From the NCBI GenBank assembly GCA_964605795.1, contig CAZSDZ010000007.1, positions 14,490-78,489 on the forward strand: a stretch of 64,000 nt of DNA, given 5' to 3'. Within the stretch, counting starts at the first letter, position 1. Each line of letters opens with the position of its first letter. Of this stretch, positions 8,092 through 15,853 are shown piece after piece. The notes beneath the pieces are model-generated. The model did no database searches. It was not told where the DNA came from and saw only the letters and a list, made by a program, of their open reading frames with translations. A program made the position numbers and the translations under genes. The DNA is from JAFGOM01 sp964605795. Its GTDB lineage: Archaea; Halobacteriota; Methanomicrobia; Methanomicrobiales; Methanospirillaceae.

Positions 8092-10632
8092 ATGAAATCC
8101 TTAGACAAAGAAGATATTATCGCAATTTTAGTCTCTAACCGGGTTGTCGATATCGAATCACTTAAGAATCCTGCTATATCGACAGAGGATGTGATATTAT
8201 ATCTGGCGAAATTCAAGATACCTGTTCCTGAATCCTTTTTCCGGGAAGTAGCGCAACTCTGTGAGTTTCCTTATATCGATTATGTAGATCTCCTCTCAAT
8301 GAGCCGCAAAGCTGTGGAATTATCTCCGGAATGTGGGCTTTCCTCTTCATTTGTCTGTAAATATGATTACCTGGTCTTTCCACTCGAAGAGACCGAGACG
8401 TATCTGCATATCGCAACTGCCAATCCGTTTCAATACGAGATGATACAGAATCTAGAGGAGAGAACAAAAAAAAAGGTCCGGATATCGGTCGCATCGATTC
8501 AGGCTATCCAGACATCGGTGGATATCGGGTACCAGGAAATTCACAGTTACAGCGCATTATCAGAGTTATACGAGAGGAGTCCCGATGAATCTGCTAATAA
8601 AATCCTTGTTCCCTGGCACCGGGCGGCAGTATTAGGAGCCGTTCTTCTCATAATTCTGCTTCTTATCTCCGATCCCTACTGGGGGGCTTTTCTTGTCTTC
8701 ACCCTTATCAATATCACGTATTTTATCATAAACCCGGTAAAATTCTACATCTCGCTCCGGGGGATGACCGGGACCACCCGGATGCTGTATGTATCTGAAA
8801 AGGAAGCCGCTCTCATGCGTGATGAGGATCTACCGGTATATACCATTCTTGTCCCTCTCTACCGGGAACCCGATATGCTTCCGCATATCATTAAAAATAT
8901 CTATTCTCTCGATTATCCAAAAGAGAAACTCGATGTCAAGATCCTGATGGAGGAACAGGATACCGTCACGTTAGAAAAGGCCAGAAAGATCGGGTTATTC
9001 GGAGTGATCGAGGAGGTCATATCGCCCTATACAACCGAGGAGTATCGTGAAGTCTTAAGCATCTTTACTCCGGTAATCATACCAGCAGCCGAGATACAGA
9101 CCAAACCCCGTGCCTGTTCGTATGGTCTTTTACGAAGCAGAGGAGAATACGTGGTCATCTATGATGCAGAGGATTATCCTGACCGGAACCAGTTGCGAAA
9201 AGTTGCAGCAGCCTTTGCAAAACAGGATCCCTCCTGTGTCTGTATCCAGTGCATGCTCAACTTTTACAATCCCCGTAAAAATATCCTCACCCGATGGTTT
9301 ACCATTGAATACTCGTACTGGTATGATTATTACCTCCAGGGGCTTGACAAGGTTTCTGCCCCGATTCCGCTTGGTGGAACCAGTAATCACTTCAGGACAG
9401 GTCCCTTAAAAGATATCGGAGCGTGGGATCCCTATAATGTAACCGAGGATGCTGATCTCGGGATGCGTATCGCACGGAGAGGATACACGACCGGTATCTT
9501 AAATTCCCATACCTATGAAGAGGCAGTCAGTAAACCCGGTTCCTGGATAAAGCAGCGTTCACGCTGGGTGAAGGGGTTTATTGTGACCTGGTTTGTGCAT
9601 ATGCGACACCCGGTCAGGGTAATCCGGGATATGGGCATAAAGAAGTTTTTCCTCTTTCAGCTCACCTTTGGCGGTAATTTCTACATGCCGCTCTGCAATC
9701 CTCTCCTGTGGCTTGTTTTTATCCTGGGATTTATAATTCCGTCATTCTTTTACTCATGGTTTGATTTCTGGCCCTTTGCTGCAATAGCGGTATTTAACCT
9801 GTTAATCGGGAACATTGTCTACCTGACACTTGCATTGACAGCCACCATGAAAGAGAAACAGTATGATCTCCTCCTCCTGTCGCTGTTCTTACCGTTATAC
9901 TGGGTTCTTATCAGTATCGGAGCCTGGAAAGGACTGCTCCAGCTCTTTGTTCAGCCCTATAAATGGGAGAAGACCGATCATGGTGATACATTCCTGGATC
10001 AGGATCGGATTGAGAATGCCCGGTCACAGGATATTGCCCGTCCGGTTACCGAGATCATTGTTGAGGATCCAATCATCCGGAATGGTACTACTGCGGTTCC
10101 TCTTTATCAGGTAGGAATATCAATCCTCCTCACGGTAATACTTGTTCTGGCAGTAGCACTTCTCTTTGGCGTGATTGAATACGAACCGATAAGCAGTCAT
10201 GTATCGCTTGATTCGATACCAGGACTCCCGCAGGCACTCGCTCCATTTTCAGGTGATAGTACCCAGTCATTTTTCAACAAAGGTGCCATTCCCCTTCCCG
10301 TGTCACAACGGCGGGTTTTGGTTGGGGAAGAGACGGGTTCAGATAATCCACTCCCTGTAAATCAGTATCAGTCCCTTCCCGATGGGATCGTGATAAAAAG
10401 AGAAGGGACAGCCAATGATCCTATCCTTGTCTTCTTCGGGCAACCCCTGACCGGCACGGCAACCGGGTATGAGATCTTGTTCCGGTATTCCGATGGATCG
10501 TATAAGGAATTATCGGGAATTACTCCTCCCCGGGTGATAACTGTACCGGGCGGAAGTGGTCCGGTCTCTCTTTCCATTCACAAGCAGTACCAATCTGGAG
10601 CGAAAGTACCCCTATTTATTGGAGATGTCTGA
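8092..10632 (+). CDS. Membrane family 2 glycosyltransferase with N-terminal GspE-N (MshEN-like) domain
   Basis: 846 residues. Residues about 1-155 resemble the N-terminal domain of type II secretion ATPase GspE (phrases LAKFKIPVP, FPLEETETYLHIATANP). One or two helices follow at about 180-220, then a processive-type GT2 domain with the acidic motif YDAEDYPD (about 356-363), TEDADLG (about 450) and QRSRW (about 488). Five or so helices come next (about 515-630), a further helix near 680, and an extracellular tail of about 150 residues. The layout matches bacterial XagB/NdvC-like synthases, which build beta-linked polysaccharides at the membrane. It likely makes or exports an exopolysaccharide or sheath glycan. 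The nucleotide sugar is unknown. Confidence 0.85.
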   Translation: MKSLDKEDIIAILVSNRVVDIESLKNPAISTEDVILYLAKFKIPVPESFFREVAQLCEFPYIDYVDLLSMSRKAVELSPECGLSSSFVCKYDYLVFPLEETETYLHIATANPFQYEMIQNLEERTKKKVRISVASIQAIQTSVDIGYQEIHSYSALSELYERSPDESANKILVPWHRAAVLGAVLLIILLLISDPYWGAFLVFTLINITYFIINPVKFYISLRGMTGTTRMLYVSEKEAALMRDEDLPVYTILVPLYREPDMLPHIIKNIYSLDYPKEKLDVKILMEEQDTVTLEKARKIGLFGVIEEVISPYTTEEYREVLSIFTPVIIPAAEIQTKPRACSYGLLRSRGEYVVIYDAEDYPDRNQLRKVAAAFAKQDPSCVCIQCMLNFYNPRKNILTRWFTIEYSYWYDYYLQGLDKVSAPIPLGGTSNHFRTGPLKDIGAWDPYNVTEDADLGMRIARRGYTTGILNSHTYEEAVSKPGSWIKQRSRWVKGFIVTWFVHMRHPVRVIRDMGIKKFFLFQLTFGGNFYMPLCNPLLWLVFILGFIIPSFFYSWFDFWPFAAIAVFNLLIGNIVYLTLALTATMKEKQYDLLLLSLFLPLYWVLISIGAWKGLLQLFVQPYKWEKTDHGDTFLDQDRIENARSQDIARPVTEIIVEDPIIRNGTTAVPLYQVGISILLTVILVLAVALLFGVIEYEPISSHVSLDSIPGLPQALAPFSGDSTQSFFNKGAIPLPVSQRRVLVGEETGSDNPLPVNQYQSLPDGIVIKREGTANDPILVFFGQPLTGTATGYEILFRYSDGSYKELSGITPPRVITVPGGSGPVSLSIHKQYQSGAKVPLFIGDV

Positions 10633-10637
10633 AATCC

Positions 10638-10659
10638 CTCCCTGATATCCTTTAGGGAG
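10638..10659. terminator. Hairpin between convergent genes
   Basis: CTCCCT and AGGGAG are separated by ten bases, directly after the stop of the glycosyltransferase and facing the convergent TPR gene. No long T-tract follows on the plus strand, so function as a terminator is only plausible. Confidence 0.35.
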
Positions 10660-10711
10660 TTCCTTGAAAATCTCCAATAATGACAGTTGTTACGTTTTTT
10701 CCCTGATACAA

Positions 10712-12346
10712 TCAATCTTTTACCTGATTGCATCCGATACAAAGGCCACAGGAATTTTCAGTAAAGGGATCGGTGAGATTATAGAGATAGATAGCCTGCT
10801 CACTCTGTCCAGTCTCGGTAAGGACTCCTGCAACTGCCCGTGTAAATTCAATATTCGCTGGTTGTAGGTTTCTGGCCCGGTTGAGAAGAACCCCGGCATC
10901 GTCATAGTTGCCGGTCTGTATGGCACTCTGTCCTGCATAATACCATCCCCATGCATTACAGGGATTTTTGTAGAGCGATAGATTGAGGTACATAAGGGCA
11001 TCAGCATACCGTGTCAGGTTGTACAGGCATGTTCCTTTGGTGTAGTATGCCCAGGTATTTGAGGGATCCAGTTCATATGCCCGTGTCAGGTACGGGAGAG
11101 CATAAGTGCACTCTCCTGTCCTGGCAAGGATGTTGCCGCGGTGATAATATGCCCATCCATTACCAGGGTCGAGGAGAATTGCCCGGTCTAAGTTACATGC
11201 TGCTTCATCAAACCTCCCCAGTTCAAAGAGTGATAGTCCCCGGTAGTACCATGCCTCTGCATACAGGGGATCGATCTGAATTGCCCGCGTGAGATCATCT
11301 ATTGCTTTTTCGTATTCCCGGGAGTCATAATTGAATACCCCGCGGAAATAATAATGTTTTGGGGAATCAGGATCTGCTGCTATTGCTGCGGTAATAATGG
11401 TTAGGTCCCGTGTGTCAGGTGAGATCGCTGCATAAATTTCATTTCTCTCTGCAATGTACTGTTCTTCTGTGGGAGATAATTCAAGCGCATGGGTAACATA
11501 TCGTAACGCCTCCTCTTCTTCTCCTAATTCATGCAAACTGACGGCTCCTTCATACCAGGCGGGAGCAAAGCAGGGTTCCTGTGCAATGCTCATATTTAAT
11601 GCTAAAATGGCCTCTCTCTCTTTCTTTGCGGCATTGAGGAGAGCACCGTACCGGTACAAAATAAAGGAATTTGATTGATCCGTTCCTAGTGCTTTTCTGT
11701 ACATGGAAAGGGCATCATTTACCTCATTCTGGGCTTCATAGATGTAAGCCATTTCGGCATAGATTCCGGTATTGTTTGGATCCAGTTGCCGGGCTTTCTG
11801 TAATGCTTCAAGAGCTCCTGAAAAAAATTCCAGTTCCCGAAGGGTGCTCCCTTTAAAGAAGTATGCCCATGCGTTATTTTGGTCAATTCTGATTGCCTCT
11901 TCAAAGAAGGGAAGTGCTGCTTTGAACTCACCCCGGTCATACAATATCCTGCCGGCATTAAATTGTGACCAGGTATCTGTGGGATCAAGGAGAATGGCCT
12001 GCATTGCTGGGAAGTATGACTGGTCAAAAACAGGAGCAGTATCGTTTTTCTGGTATCTGTTATATGCCTCAGGATGATGAGGATTTAAGGTTAATGACTG
12101 ATTTGCACTGTCTATCGCCTCTTGATAACTTCCAAACTGGAGATAGAGATTTGCAATGGAGTTCCAGACAAGAGGCTCTCTTGGGTTTTTGGATAAAAAG
12201 TCTTCTAACGCTTGGGTAATCATCTCAAGATCGTTGCTTTCTGTAGGAAAACCGTGATTTGAGGTGGAAACCTGTTCGAATGCACAGGCCGGTGTAATGA
12301 GAGTAATAAGGATGATTACAGCGATACGATACTGATACGGGTTCAT
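10712..12346 (-). CDS. Secreted protein made almost entirely of TPR repeats
   Basis: 544 residues. The start MNPYQYRIAV plus a hydrophobic run ending in ACAFE is a signal peptide. The rest is about a dozen 34-residue tetratricopeptide repeats, recognisable by W/A-Y-x-x-G and P-x-x-A/N-x-A spacing (WAYFFKGSTL, AEAWYYRGLSLFELG, WAYYHRGNIL, NAWGWYYAGQ). TPR solenoids hold other proteins together; this one should act outside the membrane. Two regions are less regular (about 95-110 and 285-325), dividing the solenoid into blocks. No catalytic motif is seen. Similar secreted TPR proteins occur in several copies in Methanomicrobiales, and a shorter one lies at 29683. Partner unknown. Confidence 0.88.
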   Translation of the reverse strand: MNPYQYRIAVIILITLITPACAFEQVSTSNHGFPTESNDLEMITQALEDFLSKNPREPLVWNSIANLYLQFGSYQEAIDSANQSLTLNPHHPEAYNRYQKNDTAPVFDQSYFPAMQAILLDPTDTWSQFNAGRILYDRGEFKAALPFFEEAIRIDQNNAWAYFFKGSTLRELEFFSGALEALQKARQLDPNNTGIYAEMAYIYEAQNEVNDALSMYRKALGTDQSNSFILYRYGALLNAAKKEREAILALNMSIAQEPCFAPAWYEGAVSLHELGEEEEALRYVTHALELSPTEEQYIAERNEIYAAISPDTRDLTIITAAIAADPDSPKHYYFRGVFNYDSREYEKAIDDLTRAIQIDPLYAEAWYYRGLSLFELGRFDEAACNLDRAILLDPGNGWAYYHRGNILARTGECTYALPYLTRAYELDPSNTWAYYTKGTCLYNLTRYADALMYLNLSLYKNPCNAWGWYYAGQSAIQTGNYDDAGVLLNRARNLQPANIEFTRAVAGVLTETGQSEQAIYLYNLTDPFTENSCGLCIGCNQVKD

Positions 12347-12665
12347 ATCATTACTCTGCAGTAAAACCTGTTAAACGTTCCTTCCCAGAGGTTCGTTTTC
12401 CTCCCATTCTGGATAAATCGGTTACGATTCATGAAATTTTCAGGCTGGTTCGTCTGAACCGGATACCACGATTTTTAAAAAAAACATCCGGGATAATAGA
12501 AGGGACGAGGACTGGTGCGAAAGAGTGCGCACCGAATAGTACTACTCCATGGATATTGCGAGAGAAATGTACCGTCAAGCGACGAATGAAACGATAAAAC
12601 GTCTAAAACAAGAGATGACTGCGATAAGAAAAAAGGGAATTAAGACGACGAAGAGAGAAGATGGG
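12347..12665. other. Intergenic region with a stem-loop
   Basis: 319 bases between two minus-strand genes. Contains the inverted repeat GGTGCG/CGCACC (12514-12533, 8-base loop) and, just past the RRM gene stop on the minus strand, T-rich runs suited to termination. The promoter of the TPR gene must lie near 12370-12400. No coding frame is convincing. Confidence 0.4.
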
Positions 12666-12953
12666 TTAGTATCTTCTCCGGTTGCCGCCAAAGCCGCCAC
12701 TGTTAAAATCACGGCGTGGCTGCATGGGACGTGCTTCGTCAATACGAAGGTTGCGCCCTTCAAAGACAGTCTCGTTTAATCCATCCATTGCAGACTGTGC
12801 TTCTTCGGAAGATCCCATCTCGACAAATCCGAATCCTTTCTGTTCGATGATCTTCACACTCTCTACTTCGCCATACTTTGAGAATAAATCTCCAAGCTGG
12901 GCTTCATTAACGGAATACGTCAGATTTCCGACGTATAATCTCTTTCCTTCCAT
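12666..12953 (-). CDS. Single-RRM RNA-binding protein
   Basis: 95 residues. One RNA recognition motif fills residues about 4-80: RNP2 is LYVGNL (6-11) and RNP1 is KGFGFVEM (about 40-47), with the aromatic residues that stack on RNA bases intact. The tail is short, Arg/Gly/Phe-rich and basic (GGFGGNRRRY), like cyanobacterial and plant glycine-rich RRM proteins. The role is probably binding single-stranded RNA, perhaps as a chaperone; targets unknown. A TATA-like box lies at about 13000-13011 on the minus strand, with no Shine-Dalgarno before the ATG. RRM proteins are uncommon in archaea, so acquisition from bacteria is possible. Confidence 0.93.
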   Translation of the reverse strand: MEGKRLYVGNLTYSVNEAQLGDLFSKYGEVESVKIIEQKGFGFVEMGSSEEAQSAMDGLNETVFEGRNLRIDEARPMQPRRDFNSGGFGGNRRRY

Positions 12954-12999
12954 AATACGTTCACTTATTTTTTAACATCGCGGGTGCCTATAACTTGAG

Positions 13000-13011
13000 A
13001 GATTATATGCC
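13000..13011 (-). promoter_or_regulatory. TATA box of the RRM gene
   Basis: On the minus strand the sequence reads GGCATATAATC, about 50 bases before the start codon of the RRM gene. That is the spacing expected for an archaeal TATA element with a leader of about 22 bases. Confidence 0.45.
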
Positions 13012-13122
13012 ACCGTATTACCGAAAACAGCCTGAAAACTTTAACCTTCGTAAAGATGGAAATCGTTTAAAAAGTCTTTTTCACAATACTATCGGATGTG
13101 TATACTAAATCATTCGTTTCAC

Positions 13123-13131
13123 TATAAATAT
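13123..13131 (+). promoter_or_regulatory. TATA-like box
   Basis: TATAAATAT lies about 95 bases upstream of the small frame at 13219. It could drive that frame and the aIF1A-like frame behind it. Confidence 0.3.
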
Positions 13132-13218
13132 GTTCTCTAGAATCCTGAACAACGGATTGCAGAACCGGCAACCTATAGAAACATCGATATCTATTTTGAT
13201 CTCAAAAAAAAGAGGATA

Positions 13219-13413
13219 ATGCCAGAAAAACCACTCCCGGATCTCTCTTGGTGGGAAGGCGTTTCATGGTTGGCATATCTTGTCATCATGCGGTCCAGAC
13301 ATAATCGTTCTCTTATAAACCCGGGTTTCCTGAAAAAAATGATGAAATGGAAATTTCAACTGGTCATTTTTTCATTATCCCTGATGTTGGCACGGTTCTT
13401 GTTACTCCCATAG
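13219..13413 (+). CDS. Doubtful small open frame
   Basis: 64 codons, not recognised. In its favour are a Shine-Dalgarno-like AGAGGAT just before the ATG and a TATA-like box upstream. The N-terminal half is polar with two adjacent Trp; the C-terminal third is hydrophobic and could be one membrane helix. It is in the same frame as the aIF1A-like sequence downstream, separated by two TAG codons (13411 and 13441). It may be chance or debris from the same decayed locus. Confidence 0.2.
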   Translation: MPEKPLPDLSWWEGVSWLAYLVIMRSRHNRSLINPGFLKKMMKWKFQLVIFSLSLMLARFLLLP

Positions 13414-13443
13414 ATACTTCCCTCCTGCCAGCGTATAGTTTAG

Positions 13444-13773
13444 GATGGAGTTGATGAGATAAGTACTGTTCATACTTCCAAGGGACCGGTTCAGGATGAG
13501 CCAATCCGTGTCCGGCTACCAAGAAAGAATGCTGGTGAACAGTTTGCCTGTGCAGAATTGATGCTTGGAGCATACCATATCAGGGTAAAGTGCTCAGATG
13601 GTGTCACCCGTCTTGGAAGAATAAAAGGGAAGATAAAGAAGAGAGCATGGATTCGTGAAGGGGATATTGTCATTGTTACTCCATGGAGTTTTCAGGATGA
13701 TAAATGCGATATCTCATATCGGTACACTCCACCTCAGAAGGACTGGTTACGAAGAAACCAGTACTTGAAGTAA
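13444..13773 (+). pseudogene. Translation initiation factor aIF1A-like frame lacking a start codon
   Basis: The frame after the TAG at 13441 encodes a nearly complete aIF1A: IRVRLPRKN, then GEQFACAELMLG, then an S1/OB-fold core with GRIKGKIKKRAWIREGD, WSFQDDKCDI and the usual C-terminal YRYTPPQKDWL. aIF1A binds the small ribosomal subunit A-site during initiation. No ATG, GTG or TTG stands in frame before 13558, where a TTG-ATG pair would give a protein missing the first OB strand. An ATG at 13454 behind a GGAG (13447-13450) is one base out of frame and meets TAA two codons on. Adding one base near 13457-13459 would restore about 107 residues. This is either a frameshifted paralogue or a sequencing error. 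If alive, it is probably a second aIF1A. Confidence 0.6.
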
Positions 13774-14153
13774 CACTTTTTTCAGAGTTGACTGACTCCA
13801 GTCAGGATATTGTATACGAACACGAAATACCCATGACCACATCCGGCCAACCCGCATCATATACCCAGGGTTTATTCTCTCACATCCTGCATTGATTGCA
13901 TGGTAAAACCGTGCTTTTTATAGTGATGGTCCATAACCTCGATATCCTTACCATGATTCGTCTAAAAATGGGATGTTACCTATATCTGTTTCTCATCACC
14001 AACAATTATCCAATACGAAAGCCTGCAGGGGGTAATTTATCGAGCAATCATTTTTGCATGAAAAACTCTACCTTCACGGTATAAAAGTAGTAGAATTATC
14101 GGTTTTTCATTCGTCAGGTTTGAGGCCTTGCCTCATAAGGGGTTTTGTATGGA
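13774..14153. other. Intergenic region, two small inverted repeats
   Basis: 380 bases between convergent frames. Holds CTGACT-CC-AGTCAG (13792-13805) soon after the aIF1A-like stop and TGAGGC-CTT-GCCTCA (14121-14135) just beyond the stop of the acetyltransferase; either may act in termination. A 62-codon frame at 13896 has no protein-like features. Confidence 0.35.
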
Positions 14154-14621
14154 TTATCTCCAGCACTCTTCGAGGATATAATACCGGGGGAAAAATCCCA
14201 GGTGCTCATAAAAACCGAGCACTTCTTCGTTTCCGTATGTCACCCAAATCCGCTTTTTCTCTACCCCATGGCAATTCATCCAATTGATGGCATGAATGCC
14301 CAGTTCTATTCCAATTCCTCTTTTTTGATAGGAATCGGTAATAAAAAGGGAATCCAGCTCACCTGAATTATCACCTGATATTGATGCAATGCAGTACCCG
14401 ATATCAGTTCCACGGGCACTATCCCGTGCAATCTCTATTCTTATATCCCCCATTTCTGATCTGTTTCTGATCTCATCCATCCGTTCCTCAAAGGATTGTA
14501 TCTGCATATGCTTAGAGAACCGGGAATTTTTCGTCTTGATATGCGTTCTCAATGCAGTCCATAAGGGTTTTATCCGTGCGCACTGGTGCTCGGGAATAGT
14601 AAGGTACTCTATCTCATTCAT
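14154..14621 (-). CDS. GNAT-family N-acetyltransferase
   Basis: 155 residues, a full GNAT length. Motif A, the acetyl-CoA pyrophosphate-binding stretch, is visible as LDSLFITDSYQKRGIGIELG (Q/R-x-x-G-x-G/A type). Motif B near the end reads GFYEHLGFFPR, the common N-x-x-A-x-x-F-Y-x-x-x-G-F variant. It should transfer an acetyl group to an amine of a small molecule or protein N-terminus; the substrate cannot be read. The start ATG at 14621 has GGGAT about six bases upstream. A doubtful 82-codon frame overlaps it by 8 bases on the same strand. It sits alone between aIF1A-like debris and a zinc-ribbon gene. Confidence 0.85.
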   Translation of the reverse strand: MNEIEYLTIPEHQCARIKPLWTALRTHIKTKNSRFSKHMQIQSFEERMDEIRNRSEMGDIRIEIARDSARGTDIGYCIASISGDNSGELDSLFITDSYQKRGIGIELGIHAINWMNCHGVEKKRIWVTYGNEEVLGFYEHLGFFPRYYILEECWR

Positions 14622-14900
14622 ATCGGGATCCCTTTATTTCTCTCATTTCTTTCTCTTGTATCAATAATTGCACACAAAACACTATCTTTCCTCCCTCAAA
14701 CTCACGATCATCTTCTCTGGTGCCCCTCATAATACCCTGAAATGATCTGTTAAAACCTATGTAGTAGAAACAATTGAAAAGAAGAGAATTAATCTCACTT
14801 GTGTCAGATACCTGTTTGCGGGAGTAATTTCTCAAATCAAAGAGGAGCGTTGTCTCATCCAATCTCCTTTATATTATCGGAAACAAAACCCATAGGTATC

Positions 14901-15269
14901 ATGAATGACCTCATTACCTGTCCGAAATGTGGTAAGAAGAGCGTTACTGTGCAAAACCCGGATCAGTACGAGTACTGGCTCACCTGCTCGGAATGTGATT
15001 ACTTCCAGGGTTTAAGTGTACAAGACTGGCATAAAATTCATAACAGCCCCCATCTTGTTGATAAATTACGCAAACTCTATGAGAAGGAACATAAAAAGGG
15101 TGAGACATCGGATCATGGTCTCCCATCCTGTATCATCTGTAAAAAAGCTCATAAAGGAAAAACCGGACCTCTGGGAAAGGTCTGTACAACCTGCTGGTAT
15201 AAGGTCGGAATACTCATCTTTGTTCTGATGGTTATTATCTCGTACTCTATCTGGATCTTTGTATTGTAG
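14901..15269 (+). CDS. Small zinc-ribbon membrane protein
   Basis: 122 residues from the ATG at 14901. The frame is open further upstream, but the zinc ribbon starts right after this Met, and a TATA-like TTTATATT sits about 33 bases before it. An N-terminal CPKCGKK...CSEC ribbon (about residues 7-34) is followed by a charged helix, a second CIIC...CTTC pair of cysteines (about 76-97), and one C-terminal membrane helix (about 101-121). The protein is probably anchored with its metal sites in the cytoplasm. Function unknown; I do not recognise a named family. Confidence 0.7.
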   Translation: MNDLITCPKCGKKSVTVQNPDQYEYWLTCSECDYFQGLSVQDWHKIHNSPHLVDKLRKLYEKEHKKGETSDHGLPSCIICKKAHKGKTGPLGKVCTTCWYKVGILIFVLMVIISYSIWIFVL

Positions 15270-15412
15270 GATATCTTCATTTTTTCGTCTTTTTACATAC
15301 CTCAAGGTGTTCTCATTATAATTCGGAGGATATGATACCTGATACTACTACCATTTTTTTTCTCACGAAAATGTTCTGAATCGTGAATTAAGAGAAAAAG
15401 CTGAATTTAAGC

Positions 15413-15440
15413 TTTATATAAGTACATCCTTTTATAATAT
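15413..15440 (+). promoter_or_regulatory. Promoter of the A1A0-ATP synthase operon
   Basis: A strong TATA sequence, TTTATATAAG (15413-15422), is followed closely by a second, TTTTATAATAT (15430-15440). The start codon of the first gene lies at 15524 behind a strong GGAGG, so the leader is 60-90 bases. Two boxes could give two start sites. Confidence 0.55.
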
Positions 15441-15523
15441 CTCTGATCACCGGTATCCAAAATAAAAACTAATATACTCATGCTCTCAACGTAATTACTG
15501 TACCATAAAGAGAGGAGGGTTGG

Positions 15524-15853
15524 ATGAAGATTGAGGTCCTAAAGGATATCAAGAAAACAGAAGAAGAGTACAAAAAGATGATCAGTGAGGCAGAAGCGGC
15601 ACGTGTAAAATCACTGGCTGATGCCCAGCTCGAGGGTGACAATCTGATTCAGAAAGCAAACGCAGACGCCGAAGAGTATAAGAAGAAATGTATCGCTGAC
15701 GCAAAATCCACGGCAGCTTCCCGGTACGATGCAATACTGAAGAAAGGCAGAGCCGAAGCTACTGTTCTTGAGCAGAAAGGCAGGCAGAATCTTGACAAGG
15801 CTGTCGAGATGCTTGTTGACAGGTTTAAGGAGCAGCTTCATGTTCAATCCTAA
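15524..15853 (+). CDS. ahaH: A-type ATP synthase subunit H (peripheral stalk)
   Basis: 109 residues, almost entirely a charged, Ala-rich coiled coil (EEYKKMISEAEAARVKS and similar). This is the subunit H/G-like stalk partner of subunit E; the E-H heterodimer ties the catalytic head to the membrane subunit I and resists torque. It opens the operon behind a textbook Shine-Dalgarno (GAGGAGGGTTGG before ATG). Its last 14 bases overlap the start of the next gene, giving translational coupling. The call rests on position and composition, since stalk subunits vary in sequence. Confidence 0.85.
   Translation: MKIEVLKDIKKTEEEYKKMISEAEAARVKSLADAQLEGDNLIQKANADAEEYKKKCIADAKSTAASRYDAILKKGRAEATVLEQKGRQNLDKAVEMLVDRFKEQLHVQS

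Noticed and set aside
13219..13773. Two in-frame TAG codons (13411, 13441) joining a 64-codon frame to the aIF1A-like frame, as if read through with pyrrolysine
   Set aside because: aIF1A has no such N-terminal extension, the 64 codons do not look conserved, and this group is not known to use pyrrolysine. A frameshift near 13457 explains the missing start more simply.
13896..14084. 62-codon frame in the gap before the acetyltransferase
   Set aside because: No ribosome site, no domain, low-complexity hydrophobic text.
14614..14862. 82-codon minus-strand frame overlapping the GNAT start by 8 bases
   Set aside because: The overlap looks like coupling, but the sequence is not protein-like and the GNAT gene has its own ribosome-binding site.
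15768..15839. 24-codon extension of ahaI inside ahaH
   Set aside because: It lies in the coding region of ahaH. ATG 15840 has a good AAGGAG and matches the family N-terminus.
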